DNA of 27,972 nt. Source: CAYTED01 sp964404075. Its GTDB lineage: Bacteria > Patescibacteriota > Minisyncoccia > Moranbacterales > UBA1568. Where the stretch lies: NCBI GenBank assembly GCA_964404075.1, contig CAYOIM010000010.1:1-27972 (forward strand). Direction: 5' to 3'. A model generated the notes under the pieces. The model made no database searches, was not told where the DNA came from, and was given only the letters and a program-made list of their open reading frames with translations. Positions 16,401-24,600 of the stretch are shown here, in pieces (the first letter of the stretch is position 1; the number at the start of each line of letters is the position of its first letter). The position numbers and the translations under genes were made by a program.

Positions 16401-17074
16401 TTGGTTTTGATACCGGAGATATTGCCCGTACCCACTTCGGTGATGAGGGTCGCGACATTGTTCTTCACCGTCGTCACATCCGACTGGAGCGTCGTCGCCT
16501 GACTGTCTGATGCGACCTGGGTCACGGTAAACCCGGAACTCACACCCGCGATATATTCGCCGACGCCGATCTGTCGTGAGGTGAGCGTCCGTGAGACACC
16601 AGACCACACGGCGGTCGATATATCCGCCACGAGGGAACCGAATGAGGTGAGCGTCCTGTTCGTCGCGCTCCAGACGGAAGTGGAGATGGCATCCGTCGAG
16701 ACATTGGCATACCCAACCGAAAATGTCTTATCCAGCACAGAGAGATCCACACCGGCCGTCCCACAGGACATCGTCGCCGGCCAAATACCGACCGTACTAT
16801 CCGGCGTGAAACTCTTGTAGTGGCGACCATTCGCCACATCCTTGTCCATCGTGGCACCGCCCGGTATCGTAAAAGAGCTCCCGTCAGGCTTATAAACAGC
16901 CAGCGAACAATCGCCCGTATACGGAGTGAAATCATCATTTGAGACGAATTCGCTGATCATCACGGCATCCCCGGGAGAAAATCGTTCGTACTCGGCGAAA
17001 ACACGCGGGATACCGGAAGATATTCCGAACAAGACAAACACCGAAAACAATATGCGTCGCGATTCCTTGGACAT
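13433..17074 (-). CDS. Giant exported repeat protein with C-terminal type I dockerin
   Basis: A 1213-residue protein. The signal peptide is residues 1-27 (SRRILF near the start, cleavage after VFA), followed by an Ig-like N-domain and two copies of a STxVWSxxxRTLTS motif (about 130-175). Residues about 205-903 hold eight copies of an 86-residue super-repeat, each built from 15-residue units of the type IKTKTDTIxWxDVTG with one spacer (VATLITEVGTGNI). Ig-like domains follow (about 905-1115), then a Gly/Ser/Asp/Lys linker. The last 58 residues are a type I dockerin with two calcium loops, DFNLDTNVNSID and DINGDKQVESGD, both with Asp/Asn at positions 1, 3, 5 and 12. The gene lies 9 nt after the TatA-like gene and 3 nt before a cohesin gene. 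Likely a surface fibre docked to the cohesin proteins. Similar repeats occur in phage tail fibres. Confidence 0.85.
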   Translation of the reverse strand: MSKESRRILFSVFVLFGISSGIPRVFAEYERFSPGDAVMISEFVSNDDFTPYTGDCSLAVYKPDGSSFTIPGGATMDKDVANGRHYKSFTPDSTVGIWPATMSCGTAGVDLSVLDKTFSVGYANVSTDAISTSVWSATNRTLTSFGSLVADISTAVWSGVSRTLTSRQIGVGEYIAGVSSGFTVTQVASDSQATTLQSDVTTVKNNVATLITEVGTGNISGIKTKTDTIDWTDVTGIVTSNGLIKAKTDTIDWTNVTGIKTKTDTIAWADVTGIKTKTDTINWSNVATLVSEIGTGNISGIKTKTDTIVWADVTGIVTTDGLIKAKTDTIVWTDVTGIKTKTDTISWSDVTGIKTKTDSIDWTDVTTVKNNVATLITEVGTGNISAIKTKTDTISWSDVTGIVTTSGLIQAKTDTINWANVTAIKTKTDTVLWTDVTSIKTKTDTIDWTDITTVKNNVATIVTEIGTGNISAIKTKTDSINWADVTGIVTTSGLIQAKTDTIDWTNVTGIKTKTDTISWADVTGIKTKTDTISWADVGAIKAKTDTIVWGDVTTIKANVATLITEIGTGNISAIKTKTDTITWSDVTGIVTTDGLIKAKTDTIDWTNVTGIKTKTDTISWGDVTGIKAKTDTIDWGDVTTAKNNIATLITEVGTGNIAGIKTKTDSINWSDVTGIVTTDGLIKAKTDTIDWTTVTAIKTKTDTILWTDVTGIKAKTDTIVWGDVTTVKNNVATLITEVGTGNIAGIKTKTDSINWSDVTGIVTTDGLIKAKTDTIVWADVTGIKTKTDTISWADVTGIKTKTDTILWTDIATIKSNAATLITEIGTGNIAAIKTKTDSINWSDVTGIVTTDGLIKAKTDTIDWTTVTAIKTNTDTISWADVTGIKAKTDTIAWTDVTSIRSSQEAGWTVTMSDVDRALTGKTYRAKVYLTNYRSIPANSFSTPKVTLYDAERNVVVSDVPMSNVSAGVYEYTYSIPSSAAQGLWEASVSTEVESGKTIQTNDYWEVAGSPAQVIINGLTDTTVPDISANVTITNEGLTGYEYAYKWCVVVHAADVCDGSGSNIFYATAAKYINVGQDWNTDLTATVPVPGIYYFKLVVSYGAQSSSSTRLFTATTVDGGGGSGSDGGSGDKSGNGDNDGKDNTKKSSDSTSSVSCNGADFNLDTNVNSIDFSVMLAFWKTQWPFRNGCVDINGDKQVESGDFSVLMYEWGMKK
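14366..16460 (-). repeat. Hierarchical tandem repeat array (45-bp units in 258-bp super-units)
   Basis: Eight super-units of about 258 bp (86 codons), each with about five 45-bp units. The fourth super-unit carries one extra 45-bp unit and the first is shortened by about 7 codons. Blocks 14771-14878 and 15029-15136, one period apart, are almost identical at the DNA level, which suggests recent duplication or gene conversion. The array is in frame throughout. Confidence 0.85.
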
Positions 17075-17083
17075 CAGGTTGCG

Positions 17084-17221
17084 TTATTTGGTATTCGTCT
17101 CCGATGAAGGCGCCTCTTTCCCTCCTCGCTTGCCTGCCCTCGGGATGACGGCATTGAGCGCGAAGAGCACGATGAGCACGAGCACGATGATACCGATTTC
17201 CTTCATCCCCATTCCAAACAT
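17084..17221 (-). CDS. Truncated TatA-like small membrane protein
   Basis: A 45-residue product, too short for usual gene-calling cut-offs. It starts MFGMGMKEIGIIVLVLIVLF, closely matching the start of the TatA protein at 25913-26098 (MFGLGTKEIIVIAVILILLF). After the membrane helix come ALNAVIPRAGKRGGKE and a Ser/Thr-rich end. The amphipathic helix of TatA (with the FG hinge and a KGxxxxIKxxR-type pattern) is missing. A GAGG ribosome-binding site lies 8-9 nt before the ATG. It sits 18 nt after tatC and 9 nt before the dockerin gene, in the position where tatA normally accompanies tatC. It could be a minimal TatA/TatE or TatB-like partner, or a regulatory decoy; its activity is unknown. Confidence 0.8.
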   Translation of the reverse strand: MFGMGMKEIGIIVLVLIVLFALNAVIPRAGKRGGKEAPSSETNTK

Positions 17222-17239
17222 ACTCTTTTCCTCAACAAA

Positions 17240-17989
17240 TTATGCCCGATTCGCGACGATCAAGCGAAATTGCTTTTTCCGTTCGAGAAAAGAATTCACC
17301 CAAATGGTGATCTCATAGGTAATGATAAGCGGTAATACCATAACAATCAATGAGAGACCGTCGGTCGGCGGGAGGAAGGAGGTGAGAATAAACATGATGG
17401 CGATGGCATGGCGGCGTTTCTCCCGGAGGAACCGCACCGAGAGCATACCGACCTTCACGAGAAAAGTGAGAACGATGGGGTATTGGAAGATGACTCCGAG
17501 GAGTGCCGAAGTGAAGATGATCTGCGAGAGGAACCGATTGATGTCCCACAGATTCTGTATCCCGAGACCCACATTGAAAGCGGCGATGGAGTCCAGGGTA
17601 AGATACAGTATCGCGAAACTGTACGCGAAGCCGATGAGGAAAAGAGCGATGCTCACGGGCAATAAGATAAAAAAGAACCGCCTCTCCCTGTCATGCAGAC
17701 CGTCCCGGAGGAAGCGGTAGAACTGATAGACGAAGAGCGGCGCACAGACGATGAGAGCCGTGTAGAGACCGACGCTCATCGCGAGGTCGAAAAATTGGAA
17801 TGGCGAGGTCGCGACGATATCCGCATTATCGAGCGTGAAGACACGGATGATGAATTTCAGGATCGGTCCCGACGCGATGAGACCGACGAAAAAAAAGGCG
17901 ATAAACACCATCACCAAACGACGCACCCTCTGCCGTATATCCTCCAGGTACCGATAATAATCGGGAAGATTGTCGATAATCCCTTTCAT
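17240..17989 (-). CDS. tatC: Sec-independent protein translocase TatC
   Basis: Six-helix membrane core of the twin-arginine translocase, which binds Tat signal peptides and recruits TatA to export folded proteins. The start at 17989 gives 249 residues, the family norm, and begins MKGIIDNLPDYYRYLEDIRQRV with the conserved LExxR-like N-terminus (Glu16). Other family features are FVYQFYRFLRDGL (86-98) and SFLPPTDGLS before the last helices. The segment usually reading FE-P in TatC is FQYP here (Gln169 instead of Glu), so the enzyme is divergent. The frame is open to 18091 and overlaps the upstream gene; an alternative ATG at 18061 would add a basic extension. It lies between a muramidase-like gene and the short TatA-like gene. 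Confidence 0.9.
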   Translation of the reverse strand: MKGIIDNLPDYYRYLEDIRQRVRRLVMVFIAFFFVGLIASGPILKFIIRVFTLDNADIVATSPFQFFDLAMSVGLYTALIVCAPLFVYQFYRFLRDGLHDRERRFFFILLPVSIALFLIGFAYSFAILYLTLDSIAAFNVGLGIQNLWDINRFLSQIIFTSALLGVIFQYPIVLTFLVKVGMLSVRFLREKRRHAIAIMFILTSFLPPTDGLSLIVMVLPLIITYEITIWVNSFLERKKQFRLIVANRA

Positions 17990-18033
17990 GAGCGCTTTCG
18001 ATTCAGTGATGAGCGAGGAGCGGGAACCGAGAC

Positions 18034-18681
18034 TTACTCTGCGCGATGATCGTTCAGCCATTTTGCGACGGCATTCACTCCGTCGCCCCAAGATCCGAAT
18101 GACCGCGTGGCAGAACCGGTATTGCCAATATTCCCCGGATTGAAAGTCGTGGCACCGACACCCTTGGTTCCGAAAGCGGAATCATTCTGCATGATCGAGA
18201 GAAGGAGCGGGAGATCGACGCTGTACTCATTCACCGCGGCATAGACCATGTCCCCCGTCACCGGACTGCCCGGGGCCATATCCTGTATATACGCATCGAC
18301 ATCCGCCGGCGTGCCAAATGGCATCATGCCCGTGAGTATCGTCCGGATCTTTTCTTCATACAGGGCATCGGTCGCATACGCAGAGACATCGTAGCCGTTG
18401 ATCACCGCACCGGCAGATGGTCCCTGGATGGTCGGTGGCACATTCTGAAGCGCATTGAGGCCGCTCGAAACGACTTCCGCCGCGGAAACATTCGCCACCG
18501 TCGCCGCCTGCGTCATGTCGACAAGCATGGCGAGCTGAGAAACAGTATGCTGGGTATCGAGGAGTTCCTTCTCGATCACACTCATCTGCTCGAAGTCCCC
18601 GATCGAAACCGCCTGGCTCTTCGCATTATTGAGTGCCGTGATCTTGTTCTGCAACATTTGGATGAGATATTGTATGTCCAT
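18034..18681 (-). CDS. Coiled-coil protein with muramidase-like C-terminal domain
   Basis: A 215-residue protein without a signal peptide. Residues 1-60 form a coiled coil (KITALNNAKSQAV, EQMSVIEKELLDTQHTVSQL). The middle is Ala/Val/Gly-rich. The last 60 residues (about 156-213) resemble a lysozyme/glucosaminidase-like fold: LLLSIMQNDSAFGTKGVGA, then TFNPGNIGNTGSATRSFGSW, then DGVNAVAKWL. At the place where catalytic Glu is expected (an ESGFG-type motif) it has NDSAFG. Similar domains with this motif occur in CPR and phage-like proteins as I recall, but I cannot confirm it. It lies 15 nt after the 1980-residue protein and just before tatC. It may remodel peptidoglycan or be a structural derivative of such an enzyme. 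Confidence 0.6.
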   Translation of the reverse strand: MDIQYLIQMLQNKITALNNAKSQAVSIGDFEQMSVIEKELLDTQHTVSQLAMLVDMTQAATVANVSAAEVVSSGLNALQNVPPTIQGPSAGAVINGYDVSAYATDALYEEKIRTILTGMMPFGTPADVDAYIQDMAPGSPVTGDMVYAAVNEYSVDLPLLLSIMQNDSAFGTKGVGATTFNPGNIGNTGSATRSFGSWGDGVNAVAKWLNDHRAE

Positions 18682-18696
18682 AGTGATGTGAGGTGT

Positions 18697-21600
18697 TTAG
18701 TACCAGAGGAGCTGGCGGAAACATTCCTGAAACGAATGGCGATTCAGCCAGAGATACCGGAGTCCATCGGGAGTCTCGAAGATTTCCATGCGATTCCCCA
18801 CGATAGCGGTACCCGCGACATAGGGATACATGCCGGCGGAATGAATGACATTGCTCTCGATATCGAGGTAGTACACGCGTTGCGTCACCTGTACCGTGAA
18901 ATAAATCCGATCCACACCGTCATAGGCTGTCATGAAACCGGTGTTCGCCGGTTCGAAGCTCGGCGTCGGCATGAGGAAATCCCACTTATCCGTACTGAGA
19001 TTGATCCTGTCCCAACCGGCCAAGTTGCCACCGCGAGGCTGGTACAGATATCTCCCGATAGTGTTCTGATTGCTGGCGCCATAATTCCATGTGAGCGTCG
19101 TACCCGCGCCCCGGATAACCGGTTGTTGCAGAATCGCATACCCATACTGACCAGAAACCGGTACCGTCGTGATCGTACCGATGGTGAGTGTGTTCGTCGT
19201 GTTCGCGCTCACGATGCCTTCCAGCGTATTCGCGCCCACGCTACCGGAGGTGACGCGCAGACGACGGTTGACCCACTGTCCCGGAACCCAGAAAGTCGCC
19301 TGCACCGTCGCATTCTGAAGCGGCACGACGGGCGCTTGAGAAATGGTGAAAGTGGTCGGACTCGTGATACTCACAACCGTCACTGGAGTGAAGTTCACGC
19401 CGCCATTCAAGACGAAGGCACCGGTCGTAAGCACCGAGGACGACATATTGGTCGTCGCCGTCATCGCGAGCTTCATCCCCGGCGCGAGGTTCACGAGCGG
19501 ATAGCCGGTCACCGTCACCGTCGTCCCCGAACTGCTTGCCGTCGGAGCGAAGATAAGCGATGCGGTCGTACCAGCCCCGACGAAATTGTTCGAGAGCGTG
19601 AGCGTCGTACCCGAGATCGAGCTCACCACGGTACCGGCCGCAAGCGTCGTATTACCGAGACTCACCACCACCGTCATACCGATGAGAATGCCGTTCATCG
19701 ACCCCGTAATGACGCAGGTATTCACGCCGTTTGAAATGGTCGTCGCCGTGATCGCCGCTGTCGGCGCGGGCATGATCCAACTCTTCGTCACATCCTGGAT
19801 CGAGGTGGCCGACTGCACACCCTGCATCAGCCCATAATCCTGACCACCGATGATACTTCCGACGCCGAATGAAGCAGGTGCGGTGATGACATAGCGCGAC
19901 ACGCCCTGTATCGGCGCAACGGTATTGGCGGCCGCGAAAATGAGCGTGTTCGAAGTGTTCGCGAGAATATAACACGAGAGTATCGTCGGCTGAACCGGAG
20001 TAGCGACCGCGGTCAACTGCGTCGTATTGAAGCTGACCTGACAACCCGCCCACTGGTTCGGCACCCAGTTCTTGGCGCCATCGCAGAGCGTCGTGAATAC
20101 CGTAGCGCTATAAGTATAGACCACCATCTGCGCCGAAGGCGCATTCGTCGCATAGATATACTGTGTCGCCGAAGTACCGACCGCGGGCGTCATCACCGTG
20201 ATCGGTGCGGCGATATTGTTGATCGCGGCGGTCCAACCCTGATCGCCCTTATGCGACAGAACCTGACCGGTCTGGAAGATATGGTTGTTGACCGTCGTGA
20301 CGAGCAGGGTCTGCGTCGCAGGTCCGATGAGACACTGGGTCGTCGCACCCACGGTCGTCGCATTCGCATAAGTCACATTCGTCCCGGGCGTCCCACCGGT
20401 CACCTGAAAAATACCGTTATAAGTCCCTGGCACCGCTCCGGTGACGACCACCCACGAACCGACCGGGAATACATGCGCGGCGACCGTCACGGTCACGGTG
20501 CCTGCGGATCCAGCCATCGCGGTGGACGCTTTCGGAGCTACCCGAGCGACACCGAGCGTCACCAGATTCCCGACAGCCGTCGAGGAAGTCACTGCCACCG
20601 ATGGCACGACCGTCACGGTCGCCCCCGAGAGTGTCGCGGTCGTATTGATGGTAAACGAAGTATTCGCGACGAATGAGACGATATAAGTACCAGCGGGAAA
20701 GGAGCCCGATCCGGCAGTGACCGTCGGTATGGCTCCCACCACGAGACCCACGGTGCTTGAAACGGAAAAGGTCGAGGTCGAACTGCCGGATACGCCCGTC
20801 GCCTGATAGCCGCCGAATGTCGCCGAGGTTCCACCGCCCACATTGGCTGCGACCGTGAGCGCGCCATTGAAAGTGGCTGGTACGCAACCGGTCACGGTCA
20901 GTGTCGTTGCGTTGCCGATCTGCATCCAATTGCCCGCGGCAAGCGTGCCGACCGCGAGGTTGAAGGAAGCGGCTTGACCGATGGTGCCTTGTACGCTGAT
21001 CGCGCCAGGCGCACCCGTAAGATAAAAAGATACCGATCCGACCGAAGAATTGATGACCTGCCAGGTACCGACATACGCCGCCGGTGTGGTACCCGCGATG
21101 GTCACCCACGAACCGATCGGGAATATGGCGGACGCGACGGCGGTACTGTAGGTGACCGTCGCGACATTCGCCGTCGTCGAACCGGAAACCGTCGCGACAC
21201 CAGCGATATATCCGGTACCGCCGGTGATCTGAAGTACCGGCACGCCGCTCGAAACCGCGACCGGCTCGTAATCGGCGAGCTGGGCGGAAACCCCGCGCGC
21301 GACACCGCGATCGAGTTGCCGACCCGTCGTCACGGTATCGGCTTCGATATTATGAATGAAAGTCGGCGTCTGTGCCGCCATACTGAAATAATTCTTATCA
21401 CTGTCGCCATGGATGGCATACACCGATGTCGCATCCGGCAGTGTCGTCCATGCCGGATACACGATCAAGGTATTGTTCGGCGTACCGGTAATGACCGCGC
21501 TCGCGGAGAGATTCGTTGTCGGCGCCGCGGATGCGATGAAGGTCGTGCTGTTCGTGATGGACTGCACGAAAGTACCGAATGCGAAGGCTCCCGTACCGGA

Positions 21601-24600
21601 TATCACATTGAGGAGTTGGTTCACGGCGAGATTCGTCGTACTCCCGACCGTGATGGTCGCACCGACATTCGTCGCACCGGCCGCAGAAGTATAGGCGATG
21701 AGACCATTCGACGCCGTACCCAAAACCTGCCTCATCTGTCCCATGCCGGTACCGGATCGGATACGCACGGCATAATTGGTCCACCTATTCGCCGGCCATG
21801 ATTTCGTCGTATCCGTGATAACCGAGACGCCGGTGCCGATAATGCTCGCGCTCGATACCTGCTGTGATGGAAACACCATATAAGTCCCTGCTCCGCCCGG
21901 CACGCCCGAGAGTTGTCGCTGGATGACTGTCTGATACCCCTGCGCAAAGAGCCACCCCGTACCGCCGAGAGTGACCGCGGGAGCAGTCGCCACCGTAAAA
22001 CGCGTCGCATCGATCACCTGCGCGACATAGGTACCGGCAGTGAGAGTACCTGTCAAACCGCCGCCGATGAAGAGATACATTCCCGGATAAAGTCCCGTCG
22101 TATTGCCGCTCGCGAGCGTAATGAGGGAGCCGCTCGCCGTATGCGCGGCATTCGTCGAACACCATCCGGTCGTGAATTGGAGTGTCGTATTGACGAGCGC
22201 GGTTGCGACGGCGGTACTCAAGGTAATCGTATTCGAACTTACTGCTGTGACATAGTTGGGACCAGTCGCGGCGGCGGCGAGCGCCCCGCTTCCGGCTTGA
22301 CCCGGCAGACCGACCAGAGAGTTTATCGACGCGATCATGCCCACCTGGATGCCCAAGGTTATCGGATTGCTCACCGCGAAATTAACGGTCGTAACGGTAC
22401 CGGTCGTATAACATTCGGCGGGCGCCGAGACGATGGTCTTCGTCGCCTGCGTGCCTGTCCCGAGGAGCACCTGCCCCGGATAATAGATACCCGTCGTCGC
22501 ACCCGCCGTGAAGACCGAACCGTTTATCGTGCCCGCCGAAACAGGTGTCAACGAATAGGTCAGGGTTCCGGATACCGTACCGGTATTATTGGCACTCAAA
22601 GTGAGGCTCGTCGTATTCTGACCCGAGACGATGGTCGTCCCGGTGGCGATACCGGTGCCCGAGATATACCATCCATTGCAAAACGGCGGCGTCGTATCGT
22701 TCACCGTGATCGTATTAGCTCCGCCGACCCCGCTTGCCGCCGTACCTGAGAGAATGGTTGGCGAAATCGTGATATTGCCCGAGACCGCGCCGGCATTCGC
22801 GATGGAAACCGTGAGGCTCGTCGTCCCCTGACCGGCCGTCACGATGGCGCCATTCGCGACACCGGTGCCCGAAACGAACCAGCCCTGACAATTCACCGGT
22901 GATGCGAGCGTGGTCAAGGTGATCGTCGTCGAGGATCCCGAACCGGTCGCCGCCGCGGAGAAAACATCCGCCCGAGGCATCACCGGATACAGATACAGAG
23001 TCCCCGAAACCGTCGCAATATTCGCCGCGGACAGCGTGAGGCTGGTCGTACCCTGCCCCGAAACGATGGTAGTCCCCGAGGAGATGCCGGTCCCCGAGAT
23101 ATACCAGCCATTACTGTTCGCTGGGACGCTTCCGCTCGTCGTTATCGTATACGCATTGAGGGCACCGGACGCCGCCGTCGCCGAAATCGCGATCGGGGAG
23201 AGGATGAGCGTACCGATGACCGTACCCGCATTCGTATTCGAGAGGGTGAGCGTCTTCGTTCCCTGTCCCGAGCTGATGGTGGTCGTCGGCGTAATGCCGG
23301 TACCCGAAACATACCATCCATTGCAGTTCGATGGCGCAGCGGTCGCGAGAGTGATCGTCGATGCGCTCGCGACGCCCGATGTCGAAGAAATGGTAATGGC
23401 CGCCGACGGAAGGACCGGATTGATCGAGGAAATCGTTCCCATATCGAACGATTCGATAAAATACCGCGTCGTCGTATCGGGCGTAATCGTCGTCCAAGTC
23501 GGCACGGTGAGAGTATTCGTGGTGTTGCTCGTGATCTGACGGTATTGATTTTCCCCCGTACCGGAAAAAATCCGGACGAAGTAGCCCGCCCATTGATTCA
23601 CGACCCAAGACTTACTCGTATCCTGGAGCGTCGTGGTGCTCTGTGAGCCCGTCGCCACCCCCCTATCCCACACGGTCGCATTCTCCCCGCTATTCACGAT
23701 AGTTCCATCGGTACCGATCGCCTGCACGGGACTCGTCGCGGCGCCGGCGTTCCGGATATACCACATATCCGCGAGAACATCGTAATACTGGAGCGCATAA
23801 GTGGCGCCCTGGCTGATCATCCAGATACCGCCGCCACGGATGACGAAACGGCTCGTCGCATCGGGAACCGTCGCCCAATTCGTATCCACCGTGATGACGC
23901 TCGACTCGATCTGATACATCGATCCCGCCGCCGTGATCACTTCGGCCGAACCGGCGATCGTCGTGACCGGCGCATACGCCCACTGGTCTTCGGCGAACTT
24001 CGCGACATCGCCCCACACGAGGGTATTGCTGTTATTGTAGATGATCTTCCTTACCTGCGACTGACCGGCGCTCGAGACGAAACGCACCTGATAGCCGACC
24101 CACTGGTTCAGGACCCAGTTCTTGCTCGTATCCTGTTGTGAGTTCTGCGGGCTGGCATTCGCCGAAGTGAAAGTACCGTTGTCCCAGATGACCGGATCGG
24201 CGACATCGGTGACGATGCGCTGTTGCCCCGCACCCGTACCGCTCGTGATCCGGATATCGAATCCCTTCAGGGTTTTTCCGGTGAGCCCCGGAATCTGAAG
24301 CGTATTCAGTCCGCCACCGTTCCCCAGGACGAAACCCCAATACCCCTGTCCTCCGGCAAACTGCATCCCCGTATACACGACATTCGTTATCGGCGGCTGG
24401 GAAAGCGCCTGATACGAATCCGAGACCGTGTCATATCGGAAGAATCCCGTAAGTCCCGTCGTCGTCGCGAGCGTTGCCGTCGACTGGTAGTAATAAATAT
24501 ACCGACCAAAAGAAACATGGTAGAGCGAATTGTCCGCCGTACAAGACGCACTGAGACCCGAAGAAACCGCCGGCGCGAGGCGACACCATTCCCATACCGG

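Noticed and set aside
14366..16460. CRISPR-like regular repeats
   Set aside because: The repeats are protein-coding with 45-bp and 258-bp periods, no unique spacers, and no cas genes.
13922..16502. Two long plus-strand open frames (13922-16204 and 14319-16502) over the repeat array
   Set aside because: They are antisense to the dockerin protein gene and stay open because the repeat units lack stops in these frames. Their products are low-complexity and have no start signals.
13433..17074. Confident Tat substrate call for the dockerin protein
   Set aside because: SRRILF near its N-terminus fits a loose Tat pattern, but the h-region is strongly hydrophobic and Sec export is equally likely; left open.
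17990..18091. Longer TatC from 18091 or 18061
   Set aside because: Family length and the LExxR-like N-terminus fit the start at 17989; the extension overlaps the end of the upstream gene. Kept as an alternative only.
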